This document shows, one piece after another, positions 54,229 to 64,000 of a DNA stretch of 64,000 bases. The notes beneath the pieces are model-generated. The model did not search any database. It was not told where the DNA came from and saw nothing but the letters and a program-made list of their open reading frames with translations. Source of the DNA: Bacteroidota bacterium. Its GTDB lineage: Bacteria; Bacteroidota; Bacteroidia; J057; JADKCL01. Where the stretch lies: NCBI GenBank assembly GCA_016718825.1, contig JADKCL010000016.1, positions 135,748 through 199,747 of the forward strand, written 5' to 3'. The stretch's first letter is position 1. The number at the start of each line of letters is the position of its first letter. A program made the translations under genes and the position numbers.

Positions 54229-56028
54229 ATGGAAAAACTCTACAATTCAAGAATGTGGCTGATTGTTTTTGCAAGCATGGTTTTTCGACCGTCGCTTTAC
54301 GCTCAGCCGTTCCAACAACCAATGCAGGTTCCACAGCTTATTGACGCTGCAACGGTGAACCTGACGATGGATGTTGAATACCATAATTTCAGCGGAATCA
54401 CGGGGGATAGCTTGAATGTCAATATCAAGACATTTGCCTACAACTCACCACAAGCGCTTGGAACCAATACCTACCTTGGTCCGACCTTGCGTTGGTTGGA
54501 AGGCCGCCATCAGACCATCAACATAACCAACAACTTACCTGGCAGTGACACATCTACGGTTCATTGGCACGGCGCCCACATCCCGGCATGGACCGACGGT
54601 GGCCCTCACCAAAAAATCAACCCGCAGGGTGGAACCTTTAGCCCTGATTTTGAAGTCCTTGACTCAGCATGTACACTTTGGTATCACCCACATGGTTTGG
54701 ATGAAACTTATGTGCAAGTGCAAATGGGCTTGGCAGGTACGATCGTAGTGAATGAGGCGAGTGATGCCCTTGGTGCATTGCTACCCCACACGTACGGGCA
54801 AGACGATTTCCCGATCATCATCCAAGACATTTTTTTCCAGCGCTCCACGATCAATCCTGATTCATTTTCCATTGATACTGGCAAAGTTGGATTGGGACGA
54901 AGGGTAATCATGAATGGAAATATCCGCCCCTACCTGGATGTCCCGCCACAAAATGTACGTTTCCGCATTCTGAATGGATCGACACGGTTGCCTTATCCCC
55001 TTTGGATTGGCCCGAATAAGAACCAGCATCTTCCTTTCAAGCTCACAGGAAGCGATGGCGGTTACCTACCCGATAGTGCTAGAACCGTCACGACAATCCT
55101 CACCGCACCGGGCACCCGCAACGAAATCGTCTTTGACTTTTCAGCCTACGCAGGTCAGACACTCTATATGACAACTGTGAGCGGCGAAAGCGCCCAAGAC
55201 TCGTTGGTTTTGCAGTTCAGAGTAGGCGCTCTTCCCACCGCACCCCTTGGAATCGTACCTGCAACGTTTCCCGCCCATGATGTATATCCCTATGGGGCAT
55301 TTACTAAGACGCGTACGAAAAAATTGCTGGGGAATAGTGCCAATGGCCCGCATCCAGGGCTTTTCAACATTAACAATTTGCAATTTGTGCCCGAGACAAT
55401 CAATGACACCATTAACCTTGGAGATACCGAAGTTTGGACCATTGAAAACCGCACCAACAAGCCTCACCCATTCCATATCCATGACATCCAATTCTATGTA
55501 ATTGACGTGAAGGATACGAATGGTGTTACCCAGCCAATGCCCGTCGAATATCTCGGTCGCAAGGACGATATCTGGATTCTACCAGGCGACGTGGTCCGCT
55601 TTGTCACCAAGTTTGATGACTTCGGGAGCCCCATGCCTTTTGAGGTGGCGACGGAGACTTATATGTATCACTGCCACATCTTGCCCCATGAAGATGGGAT
55701 GTATGCCGCATCCAACGTGCATGCGGGGATGATGCTGCAGTTTGCAGTATGGGATGGCACGGTAAGGATCACGGAAGCTCAAGAAATCGGCGATGGAATG
55801 CAGCTTTATCCCAATCCGGCGCATGATGTATTGCACCTGCGCGGGGAGAGTCGCATACCGAGCGAACTTCGGATTTATGACATTCAAGGTCGTTTGTTGC
55901 ACAAGGAAGCTTTGAGCGCATTCAATGGTGATGTAAGTATTCCTGTGGCTGACCTTGCGGTTGGAATGATCCTCGTCGAATGGAGCTCTGCCAAGGGCAC
56001 ATTCACAAAAAAGGTCGTTTTGCACTGA
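54229..56028 (+). CDS. Multicopper oxidase with T9SS sorting domain
   Basis: 599 residues. Signal peptide, three cupredoxin-like domains and all four copper motifs: HWHGAH, WYHPHG, HPFHIHDIQF and YHCHILPHEDGM (T1 His and Cys-His bridge to the trinuclear cluster). The C-terminus GLYPNPAHDV-like segment (LYPNPAHDVLHL ... GMILVEW) is a type A sorting domain. It probably oxidises metal ions or phenols at the surface. The pairing with the preceding heme-like lipoprotein is suggestive. Confidence 0.92.
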   Translation: MEKLYNSRMWLIVFASMVFRPSLYAQPFQQPMQVPQLIDAATVNLTMDVEYHNFSGITGDSLNVNIKTFAYNSPQALGTNTYLGPTLRWLEGRHQTINITNNLPGSDTSTVHWHGAHIPAWTDGGPHQKINPQGGTFSPDFEVLDSACTLWYHPHGLDETYVQVQMGLAGTIVVNEASDALGALLPHTYGQDDFPIIIQDIFFQRSTINPDSFSIDTGKVGLGRRVIMNGNIRPYLDVPPQNVRFRILNGSTRLPYPLWIGPNKNQHLPFKLTGSDGGYLPDSARTVTTILTAPGTRNEIVFDFSAYAGQTLYMTTVSGESAQDSLVLQFRVGALPTAPLGIVPATFPAHDVYPYGAFTKTRTKKLLGNSANGPHPGLFNINNLQFVPETINDTINLGDTEVWTIENRTNKPHPFHIHDIQFYVIDVKDTNGVTQPMPVEYLGRKDDIWILPGDVVRFVTKFDDFGSPMPFEVATETYMYHCHILPHEDGMYAASNVHAGMMLQFAVWDGTVRITEAQEIGDGMQLYPNPAHDVLHLRGESRIPSELRIYDIQGRLLHKEALSAFNGDVSIPVADLAVGMILVEWSSAKGTFTKKVVLH

Positions 56029-56049
56029 TTGTTCGTGCATCGATCCATT

Positions 56050-56085
56050 GAAATGGCTACCCGATTCGGGTAGCCATTTCGCTTT
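56050..56085 (+). terminator. Terminator of the multicopper oxidase gene
   Basis: GAAATGGCTACCC pairs perfectly with GGGTAGCCATTTC over a 5-nt loop, followed by GCTTTAT. Confidence 0.75.
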
Positions 56086-56264
56086 ATGGAAAATGGGGTT
56101 CATTGTTATCCATAGGGCAGCAAAATTTCCAAAACCCCTATAATCAGTCGATTAAAATTAAAGACGGATTAAAAATGGAAAGCATCACTGATTTCCATAT
56201 CCCGTTTCAGAAAAATTTGCAATATTTGCACTGTCAACTATTTTCCACCCTTTAATCAATCAGT

Positions 56265-58085
56265 ATGAGAAAAATTTCTACATTATTCTTGTTTTTGCTT
56301 GTTTGTACCGCCGCTTTTGGGCAAAATACGCCGGAACTGCTCTGGTACAAATTTGATGGTACGGGCACAAGTGTTCCCAACTTGGCCTCCTCACCTCCCC
56401 CCGGCACCACTACTGCTACGCTTATGGGCGGGCTCACCCAAGGCGGTTCAGACATTTGTGACGGGACAGTAATTGGTACAGGTATTTCTTCTACAACCGA
56501 TTACGTCAATACTGGCTGGGCAACCAATTTGTCTGGTACATCTTGGACGATTTCCTTCCGCACCAAAGACATCACTCCTAGCTCCACGCTGTTCTATGTT
56601 TTTGGGGATGCAGGAGCGGGAACCTTCCGTTGTTTCACAAATGGCGTGGCTGGTCCAAACAACTGGTGGCTACGTGGTGGTTTTACCGATGTTTCGCTCA
56701 ATGGTGGAGCCATCGTAGGGCCAACGATGAACACCTTTGTTTATGACATGGGCCTTGGAAACATCAAAGCATATCTGAATGGCGTGCTTGTGAACACTGT
56801 GGCACAAACCGGACCAACGATCGCTGGTGCTGGCCCATTGAAAGTCGTAGGCTATAGCAGCAATGTTGGTGCACCTGCTGGCGGAAAATTGGATGATTTC
56901 CGTGTGTATAACCGTGCATTGAGCGCCCAAGAAGTTTTGGACATCTACAACGGTGTCAACAACAACTTCCTTCCTGCGGATCAATTGCTTTGTGCAAATG
57001 ATTCCATCGCGGTTGGTAGCAGCATTAATGGTACGTATTCTTGGAATACTGGCGCATCGACCGATTCCATTTGGGTTGACAGCGCAGGTCAATACATCGC
57101 CACACTGGCAAGCACCTGCGCCAATGGCACCGATACCGTGAACATCATTGCCGCTCCTGCCCTTCCAATGGCTGGTTTTGCAGGTCCTGATGATACCATT
57201 TGTGTGGGTGACACCCTTTCCTTGGGCTATTCTACGACTGATAGCATCCTTTGGAGCACGGGTGCAACGACTGACAGCATCTGGGTGAGTTCACCTGGCC
57301 AATACGAAGTGGCCATCACGGGCTACTGCGGTACGGTGCGTGATACGGTGCGCATTGACTCTTCAGCCTTGATTTATGCTGGATTTGCGGTTGCCGACAC
57401 CAACGGCGGTTGCGTCGGAGATACCATCAGTTTGATGACGACTTCGCCATTCAGCAGCTATGTTTGGAGCACGGGCGACAGCACGCAAACGATCTGGGTA
57501 ACGGGCGGCGGCAGCTATACCGTCAATGTCATGGATGGTTGCGGTTCCGGCGTCGATACGGTCGAAGTTGATCCATTTATCGTCGGCCCAAGTGCTGCCT
57601 TCACTTCCTCCGTCAACATGATGGATGCATCGTTTACCGACAATTCCACCGGCAGCAACCTTGCGTATGCTTGGAATTTCGGTGATGGCAACACGTCAAC
57701 AACCGCTGCTCCGACCCATACCTACGCAGCCAATGGCACCTATATCGTGACGTTGACTGTCTCCAATGCATGCGGTTCGTCGATGTCGACCGACACCGTT
57801 GTGATCAACTTCATTGGTATTGCCAATCCATCCAACATGGATGTGAATGTCTATCCAAACCCTGCCCACGACCGCGTGATGGTGGCCACGGACCTGACTG
57901 AAATCCAAGACCTTCGCGTTTCGATCGTTTCCTTGATGGGTCAGGTAATGGTGGAGCAACAATTTACAGCTGTGAATGGCAGCTTCCGCCAAGCGCTGGA
58001 CCTGAACGCATTGGCAGCTGGCGTTTATTTCCTCCAAGTCGAAGGCACTGCTGGCAAGCACGTGACACGTCTGGTTGTGGAGTAA
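56265..58085 (+). CDS. LamG/PKD surface protein with T9SS sorting domain
   Basis: 606 residues. Signal peptide FLFLLVCTAAFG, then a concanavalin/LamG-type domain (ELLWYKFDGTG ... KLDDFRVYNRALSAQEVLDIYNG, residues about 20-235). Three Ig-like repeats of about 70 residues follow (SLGYSTTDSILWSTGATTDSIWVSSPGQYEV), then a PKD domain (YAWNFGDGNTSTTAAPTHTYAANGTYIVTLTVSNACG), then a type A sorting domain from VNVYPNPAHDR. A sugar-binding or adhesive role is inferred. Terminator 25 nt after the stop. Confidence 0.9.
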   Translation: MRKISTLFLFLLVCTAAFGQNTPELLWYKFDGTGTSVPNLASSPPPGTTTATLMGGLTQGGSDICDGTVIGTGISSTTDYVNTGWATNLSGTSWTISFRTKDITPSSTLFYVFGDAGAGTFRCFTNGVAGPNNWWLRGGFTDVSLNGGAIVGPTMNTFVYDMGLGNIKAYLNGVLVNTVAQTGPTIAGAGPLKVVGYSSNVGAPAGGKLDDFRVYNRALSAQEVLDIYNGVNNNFLPADQLLCANDSIAVGSSINGTYSWNTGASTDSIWVDSAGQYIATLASTCANGTDTVNIIAAPALPMAGFAGPDDTICVGDTLSLGYSTTDSILWSTGATTDSIWVSSPGQYEVAITGYCGTVRDTVRIDSSALIYAGFAVADTNGGCVGDTISLMTTSPFSSYVWSTGDSTQTIWVTGGGSYTVNVMDGCGSGVDTVEVDPFIVGPSAAFTSSVNMMDASFTDNSTGSNLAYAWNFGDGNTSTTAAPTHTYAANGTYIVTLTVSNACGSSMSTDTVVINFIGIANPSNMDVNVYPNPAHDRVMVATDLTEIQDLRVSIVSLMGQVMVEQQFTAVNGSFRQALDLNALAAGVYFLQVEGTAGKHVTRLVVE

Positions 58086-58109
58086 TTCCTGCCTTTAGGA
58101 TTTCAAAAA

Positions 58110-58143
58110 AAAGCCGCCCGCAGATTTTCTGTGGGCGGCTTTT
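58110..58143 (+). terminator. Terminator of the LamG/PKD gene
   Basis: AAAGCCGCCCGCAG and CTGTGGGCGGCTTT pair with one mismatch around a short T loop, then a T-tract. Confidence 0.85.
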
Positions 58144-58159
58144 ACGGGTTTCAGAGGTC

Positions 58160-59245
<1,086 letters not shown>

Positions 59246-59248
59246 ACC

Positions 59249-61273
59249 TCACCGTTTGTTCTCCTTCAACCGCGCCTGATAGGCAAACAATTCGTCGCGG
59301 AGACGGGCGGCTTCCACGAAGTTGAGTTCTTTGGAGGCGGCTTCCATGTCTTTGCGCAGGATTTTGATGCGTTCCTCGATGACGGGAACCGTCAGGTATT
59401 CGGCTTCACCTTCGGCGACCGACCACGTATTTTCGGGTTCCAGCTCGGCTTCGCCTTTGAGACGGCGGCCCAAGGCACTGCCGAATACATCGATGTTCTC
59501 GCGCTGAATGGTCTGCGGTGTGATACCATGCTTTTCGTTGTAGTCCATCTGGATGCGGCGGCGGCGCGTGGTCTCGTCCATCAGCTGCTTCATCGCGGGC
59601 GTGATCTTGTCCGCGTACAGGATCACGCGCCCGTCCACGTTACGCGCAGCGCGCCCTGCGGTCTGTATAAGCGCCTGGGCCGAACGCAAAAAGCCTTCCT
59701 TGTCCGCATCCAAAATGGCCACGAGCGTCACCTCGGGCAAGTCCAACCCTTCCCGTAGCAGGTTCACGCCGACCAAAACATCGATTTTTCCCGAACGTAG
59801 GTCATGCAAAATGTCCACCCGCTCCAGGGATTCCACTTCGCTGTGAATATAGCGGCATTTGATCTTCAAATCCGCGAGGTAACGTGCCATTTCCTCGGCC
59901 ATGCGCTTGGTCAACGTCGTAACGAGCGTCCGTTCGCCACGTTTGGTGCGCTCGTCGATTTCTTCCAGCAAGTCATCGACTTGGTTGATCAGTGGCCTGA
60001 CTTCGACTTCAGGATCAAGCAACCCTGTCGGACGCACGATTTGCTCGACGACGACACCGCCTGCGGCTTGCAATTCAAAATCAGCTGGCGTTGCGCTGAC
60101 ATAAATGACTTGGTTGATCATGCTGTCAAACTCGTCAAATTTCTGCGGACGGTTGTCCATTGCACTGGGCAGACGGAATCCATGCTCAACAAGGACCATT
60201 TTGCGGCTTTTGTCCCCGCCGGACATGCCGCGGATTTGTGGAATGGTCACGTGACTTTCGTCAAGCACCATCAAATAATCCTCGGGAAAATAGTCGAGCA
60301 AACAATAGGGACGGCTGCCGGCATCCCGAAAACTCAGGTACCGGGAATAGTTTTCGATTCCGGAGCAATAGCCGAGTTCGCGCATCATTTCAAGGTCAAA
60401 CTCGGTGCGCTCGAGGAGGCGCTGCGCTTCGATGAACATGCCGACCGACTTGAAATAGTTCACCCGGTCCATCAATTCGGCTTGGATTTGCTTGATGGCG
60501 GTTTGCAAAGCGTCCTTCGGGGTCACGAAAAGATTTGCAGGGAAGATCGTATAAGCGGTCAAGGATTCCTGTTTACGACCGGATTCTGGATCAAAAATCT
60601 GGATTTTCTCGACTTCGTCCCCGAAAAACATCACCCGCAAGCCGTAGTCATCGTAGGCCGGAAAAACATCGACGGTATCGCCCTTGACGCGAAAATTCCC
60701 CCGTTTGAATTCTGCTGTGGTGCGGCTGTAAAACAGGTCGACGAGTTTGTTCAGAAAGGCATTCAGCGAAATCTTCTCCCCTTCCTTGAAGCTCCAGATA
60801 TTGGCCTTGAAGTCCTCGGGGCGGCCCATACCGTAGATCGCAGAAACGGAGGAAACAATGATCACATCCTTGCGTCCGGAAAGCAATGCAGAAGTCGCGC
60901 GCAAACGCAGCTTTTCAATTTCCTGGTTGATGCTCAGGTCCTTCTCAATGTAGGTATTGGTCGCGGGAATGAAGGCTTCGGGCTGATAATAGTCGTAATA
61001 GCTGATGAAGTATTCGACGAGATTGTCGGGGAAAAAGGTTTTGAATTCGCCGTAGAGTTGGGCCGCAAGCGTTTTGTTGTGGCTCATGATGATCGTCGGA
61101 CGCTGCACCTCCTGGATAACATTCGCGATCGTGAAAGTCTTGCCGGAACCCGTCACACCCAACAAAACTTGGTGCCGGTCACCGGATTCCAAACCTTCGA
61201 CAAGTTGTTTGATCGCGTCGGGCTGATCACCGGCAGGCGTGTAGGATGACTGAAGTACAAATTCCTTTTCCAT
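59249..61273 (-). CDS. uvrB: Excinuclease ABC subunit B
   Basis: 674 residues from MEKEFVLQSSY, the usual family start; an upstream in-frame Met would add 17 non-family residues. Walker A LLGVTGSGKTFT, the beta-hairpin region with YYDYYQPEAFIP, helicase motif II-like VLDESHV, VYVSATP-type motif (VIYVSATPAD), and TAGRAARNVDG. The C-terminal UVR motif is EAARLRDELFAY. UvrB loads onto damage with UvrA and hands over to UvrC in nucleotide excision repair. Intact. Confidence 0.97.
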   Translation of the reverse strand: MEKEFVLQSSYTPAGDQPDAIKQLVEGLESGDRHQVLLGVTGSGKTFTIANVIQEVQRPTIIMSHNKTLAAQLYGEFKTFFPDNLVEYFISYYDYYQPEAFIPATNTYIEKDLSINQEIEKLRLRATSALLSGRKDVIIVSSVSAIYGMGRPEDFKANIWSFKEGEKISLNAFLNKLVDLFYSRTTAEFKRGNFRVKGDTVDVFPAYDDYGLRVMFFGDEVEKIQIFDPESGRKQESLTAYTIFPANLFVTPKDALQTAIKQIQAELMDRVNYFKSVGMFIEAQRLLERTEFDLEMMRELGYCSGIENYSRYLSFRDAGSRPYCLLDYFPEDYLMVLDESHVTIPQIRGMSGGDKSRKMVLVEHGFRLPSAMDNRPQKFDEFDSMINQVIYVSATPADFELQAAGGVVVEQIVRPTGLLDPEVEVRPLINQVDDLLEEIDERTKRGERTLVTTLTKRMAEEMARYLADLKIKCRYIHSEVESLERVDILHDLRSGKIDVLVGVNLLREGLDLPEVTLVAILDADKEGFLRSAQALIQTAGRAARNVDGRVILYADKITPAMKQLMDETTRRRRIQMDYNEKHGITPQTIQRENIDVFGSALGRRLKGEAELEPENTWSVAEGEAEYLTVPVIEERIKILRKDMEAASKELNFVEAARLRDELFAYQARLKENKR

Positions 61274-61331
61274 GACCAATTTCCGGTTCGCTGTCCTCTC
61301 CTGCCCTTCCCTACCGGATTCCAAAACTTGG

Positions 61332-61339
61332 CAAAGTTA
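61332..61339 (-). promoter_or_regulatory. Candidate -7 box for uvrB
   Basis: TAACTTTG on the minus strand fits TAnnTTTG, about 59 nt upstream of the chosen uvrB start. No clear -33 box. Confidence 0.4.
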
Positions 61340-61780
61340 GCCGAATGTGCGCAATCAGGACGAAAACTGTTTGCTTTACTTCAAATCCTTCTCAAGTGGA
61401 TTTTGCCTAGCTTCGCCAAGACAAATCGACGGAAATTGAGGCGTCGCCGCGGCATCACCTCTTCCATCAATTCGTTGGAAGCCGCAATTGCAGCTCGGCG
61501 TTTATGCGTTTGAGCAGATCATCCTTGGTCCAACAATCCTATTGCAATTCCGTCAATTACAGGGGCGATAGTGGCCGGCATTATTGCAATTAGGCAGCCT
61601 TAAGTACGGGTATTCGAATCGGGTTTCCGATCCGGATTTTGTACAGCGATCATTTTACCGAATTATCGTTCCACATCGAAAGATCGCGTGGAAGTTCTCG
61701 TACACGCCTCCAAGCGCGTTGTCGTGGCTCCGGTTCGGCTTGGGCCTTTGGATTCACTGCAACAAACCTAGCCCTAAACA

Positions 61781-61827
61781 AAAATCTTCGGCACCCGCCC
61801 CTTTGGGAGCAAAATGCCGAAGATTTT
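61781..61827 (-). terminator. Terminator of the last T9SS gene
   Basis: Perfect 13-bp stem (61781-61793 with 61815-61827), and on the minus strand TGTTTAGG follows the U-rich arm. Confidence 0.8.
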
Positions 61828-61868
61828 GAAACAGCTACCTTTCAGCAACTGCGGGAACTGAACGGGGA

Positions 61869-64000
61869 TTACTCCACGCGCAGCATGTGCGTCGATTGAC
61901 CGCTTGCCGATTGCATACGCAGCATGTACACGCCTGCAGGCAGGTCGCGCAGTTGCACGTCTTCGGTCACGCGGCCGCTGACTTCGCCGAGGTCACGGGC
62001 ATACACCACTTGACCGGCCAGGTTTTGAACCGTCATGGTCACTTGCTCAGCGATGCCGAGGTCAAATGTCACACGGAACTTGCCTGCATTCGGATTGGGG
62101 AATACGGATACCGAACCATTTGCAAAACCTGCATTGAGTCCAACGACCGTCACGGACTGCGTCGTCGTATCGCTACCGCAAGCATTGGTGACGATCAAAG
62201 TGGCAGTGTAAGAGCCCGGGGCGTAGGTATGCGTAGGATTCTGCACTGTGCTTGTGTTGCCATCACCAAATGACCATGCATAGGTCGTTGCACCCGTTGA
62301 GGTGCTGGTGAAGGTGTAGTCAAGTCCGGCGCCGCCAACGGTAAAGGTGTAGCTTGCAGCGGGTGAAACTGCAGTGGTTACCGCAACCGTGTCCATTCCA
62401 GCGCAACCATTTGAATCACTTACAGCAACGGAATAGCTGCCTGCGGCAGAAACAGAAATCGTCTGTGTCGCGCTGTTGTTGCTCCAAAGGTAGCTCGAAC
62501 CTGGGTTGCCAGCATCCAAGGTAGCGGATGCACCATTGCAAAGCACGAGGTCTTGCCCAAGGCTTACGACAGGCGATGCAGCAATTTGGACGTTGACAGA
62601 ATCCCAACCTTGGCAACCAATCGAGTCAGAAACCAACACCGAATAGGCACCGGAAGTCGTCACCGTGATGGAGGAGGTCGTGGCGTTGTTGCTCCAGAGA
62701 TAGGCAGCGGCACCGATACCAGCGTTCAGAACATAGCTGTCGCAGCCCACCGTGTCAGCACCGAGGTTCACCACGGGTACAGGATTCACGTTCAATACGA
62801 TCGTGTCACGCAAGGTACCGCAAGTCGTGATAACATCGACGGAGTAGGTGCCGGATGAATTCGCAGTCAAGGTATTGGCCGTGTCGCCTGTGCTCCAGAC
62901 TACCGTTGCGCCGGGCCAGTTACCAGCATCCAAGGTGTAGCTGTCACAAGCGCTTGTGTCTGCGCCAAGATCCACAGCTGTGTTGGGATCCACCACAACC
63001 ACATAAACGGAGTCCGTATTGACACACAAGCCACTGGTGAAGGTGACACCATAGTAACCCGTGGTGCTCACAGTCAAATTACTTGTGGTAGCACCCGTGT
63101 TCCAGAGATAGGTATCAGTTCCCAGACCTGCGTTGGCATCCAAAGACACTGTGGAAGGTGAACAAACCAATTGGTCATCGCCGAGCCATACACCGTCATA
63201 GATGCGCACGTCATCAAAGGCAACGCCATCGTCTGTGACAGAACCGTCTGATGCGAAATTGAAACGGATCTTCACGTTGGCTTGGTTGCCTAGACCCGTC
63301 AAGTGGTGCTTGGCAGTGACCCATCCACCGCTACCATCCGAGCTGGCGTTGCGTCCTGACCATCCATCTTGGAAGCCACCAGGGTTTCCAGTGATGGAGT
63401 TGTCAGTGTACCAGTTGAGCGGGTCGCCAAATGCGCCGATGATGCTCCAAGTTGTGCCGCCATCGGTAGATGCCGTGATGTTCATGCCATCCCAAGAAAA
63501 TTCGGCATTCCACCAGACACGCACAGAGATCACAGGATCGCAGACGTTGCTGAAGTCAAAGCAAGGACCTTCTACCCACGAGAAGTCATTGTCCAGATAT
63601 AATCCTGTCAAGCCACCTGTGACAAAACAGTTTGCGCCGCTTGCAGCACTGTTGATCACCGACTTGGCAGGTGTACCAAATGCCCAAGTTCCAGCACTAC
63701 CATTGGTGATCCGCCAGCCATTCTGACCTGCTTCAAAGTTTTCAAAATAAGGCAAGCTGGAGATGATCGGAATTCCGATGGTCACAACACTGGTTGAGTC
63801 ATTGCCGCTATTGGTATCCAAGCCATAGCTGGACCATGCATTGATCGTCACGGTCGACGGGCCAGAAAGGTCGGCGCCACCATTGACGAAGGTGTAGGTA
63901 ACGGTATCTCCTGGCAAAATCGCATTCGACAGCACCACAGTATCGATCACTGTATTTCCAAGGATTTGGAAAGAAAGGTAGATCGTCTCACCGGCATTGA
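61869..64000 (-). CDS. PKD/Ig-repeat T9SS surface protein, 5' partial
   Basis: Open to the window edge; about 709 residues visible. A beta-sandwich with WVEGPCFDFSNVCDPVISVRVWWNAEFSWDGMNITASTDGG is followed by GWSGRNASSDGSGGWVTAKHHL and VAFDDVRIYDG, typical of a MAM-like or exosortase-type ligand-binding module. Five Ig-like repeats follow (YLWNTGATTSNLTVSTTGYYGVTF and similar), a PKD domain (TYAWSFGDGNTSTVQNPTHTYAPGSYTATLIVTNACG) and a type A sorting domain (SVFPNPNAGKFRVTF ... GVYMLRM). Similar in build to the LamG/PKD protein at 56 kb, so the two are likely paralogs. Confidence 0.9.
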   Translation of the reverse strand, partial: NAGETIYLSFQILGNTVIDTVVLSNAILPGDTVTYTFVNGGADLSGPSTVTINAWSSYGLDTNSGNDSTSVVTIGIPIISSLPYFENFEAGQNGWRITNGSAGTWAFGTPAKSVINSAASGANCFVTGGLTGLYLDNDFSWVEGPCFDFSNVCDPVISVRVWWNAEFSWDGMNITASTDGGTTWSIIGAFGDPLNWYTDNSITGNPGGFQDGWSGRNASSDGSGGWVTAKHHLTGLGNQANVKIRFNFASDGSVTDDGVAFDDVRIYDGVWLGDDQLVCSPSTVSLDANAGLGTDTYLWNTGATTSNLTVSTTGYYGVTFTSGLCVNTDSVYVVVVDPNTAVDLGADTSACDSYTLDAGNWPGATVVWSTGDTANTLTANSSGTYSVDVITTCGTLRDTIVLNVNPVPVVNLGADTVGCDSYVLNAGIGAAAYLWSNNATTSSITVTTSGAYSVLVSDSIGCQGWDSVNVQIAASPVVSLGQDLVLCNGASATLDAGNPGSSYLWSNNSATQTISVSAAGSYSVAVSDSNGCAGMDTVAVTTAVSPAASYTFTVGGAGLDYTFTSTSTGATTYAWSFGDGNTSTVQNPTHTYAPGSYTATLIVTNACGSDTTTQSVTVVGLNAGFANGSVSVFPNPNAGKFRVTFDLGIAEQVTMTVQNLAGQVVYARDLGEVSGRVTEDVQLRDLPAGVYMLRMQSASGQSTHMLRVE

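Larger units (their letters stand above)
61274..61868. other. Intergenic stretch between uvrB and the last T9SS gene
   Basis: About 595 bases with no gene-like frame. Contains a TAACTTTG -7 box on the minus strand at 61332-61339 that probably serves uvrB, and the terminator of the next gene at 61781-61827. Confidence 0.45.

Noticed and set aside
59804..61249. 481-codon plus-strand frame opposite uvrB
   Set aside because: Antisense shadow; uvrB motifs on the other strand are complete.

Overview
The window reads as a chromosome segment from a free-living aerobic member of the Bacteroidota, probably near Saprospiria or Chitinophagia. The signs are type IX secretion (T9SS) type A C-terminal sorting domains on five large exported proteins, promoters of the Bacteroidota form (TTTG, about 20 nt, TAnnTTTG), an Alternative Complex III operon, the long IspG form with an inserted domain, and SprB and PKD repeats. 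A species cannot be assigned from the sequence alone. Both ends of the window cut through T9SS cargo genes.

Layout. 1-8.1 kb: end of a large T9SS protein, a small exported protein, a helical-repeat protein, yaaA and a second-type EF-G with a frameshift. 8.5-14 kb: a choice-of-anchor V/SprB-repeat surface protein, a GT39-like membrane protein, an SDR and a WYL regulator. 14.2-19.4 kb: an accessory patch with two paralogous small Cys-rich proteins, a two-domain DUF4878 lipoprotein (frameshifted), a YiiX-like hydrolase and three tandem DUF4878 lipoproteins, with shared palindromes and many terminators. 19.5-24.4 kb: a cystathionine beta-synthase-type enzyme, a LysM protein, an O-antigen-ligase-like protein and DUF983.

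24.4-42.6 kb is one long minus-strand respiratory cluster. Read in transcription order it is actA-B-C-D-E-F (Alternative Complex III), then coxB (fused to a cytochrome c domain), coxA, ctaA, ctaB, two subunit III genes, subunit IV, two SCO-type copper chaperones, DUF420 and a small CPMC membrane protein. ActABCDEF would pass quinol electrons to the cytochrome oxidase, while CtaA/CtaB make heme A and the SCO proteins help build CuA. A perfect 10-3-10 palindrome lies about 80 bp upstream of actA.

43.3-46 kb: a DUF4013-like membrane protein and an overlapping ATPase/HNH pair that looks like a Septu (PtuAB) anti-phage module. 46-52.4 kb: ispG (frameshifted near its start, with an in-frame repeat insertion), an SDR, three tandem paralogous small membrane proteins, and mlaE-mlaF. 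52.5-58.1 kb: a lipoprotein beta-propeller with a heme-like site, a T9SS multicopper oxidase and a LamG/PKD T9SS protein. About 58.16-59.24 kb is homopolymer-rich non-biological-looking sequence, then uvrB and a second partial PKD/T9SS protein.

Caution on quality: at least three otherwise intact genes (EF-G2, the DUF4878 doublet, ispG) each carry a single one-base indel, and the 58-59 kb block looks like failed consensus. Indel errors should be considered before calling pseudogenes.
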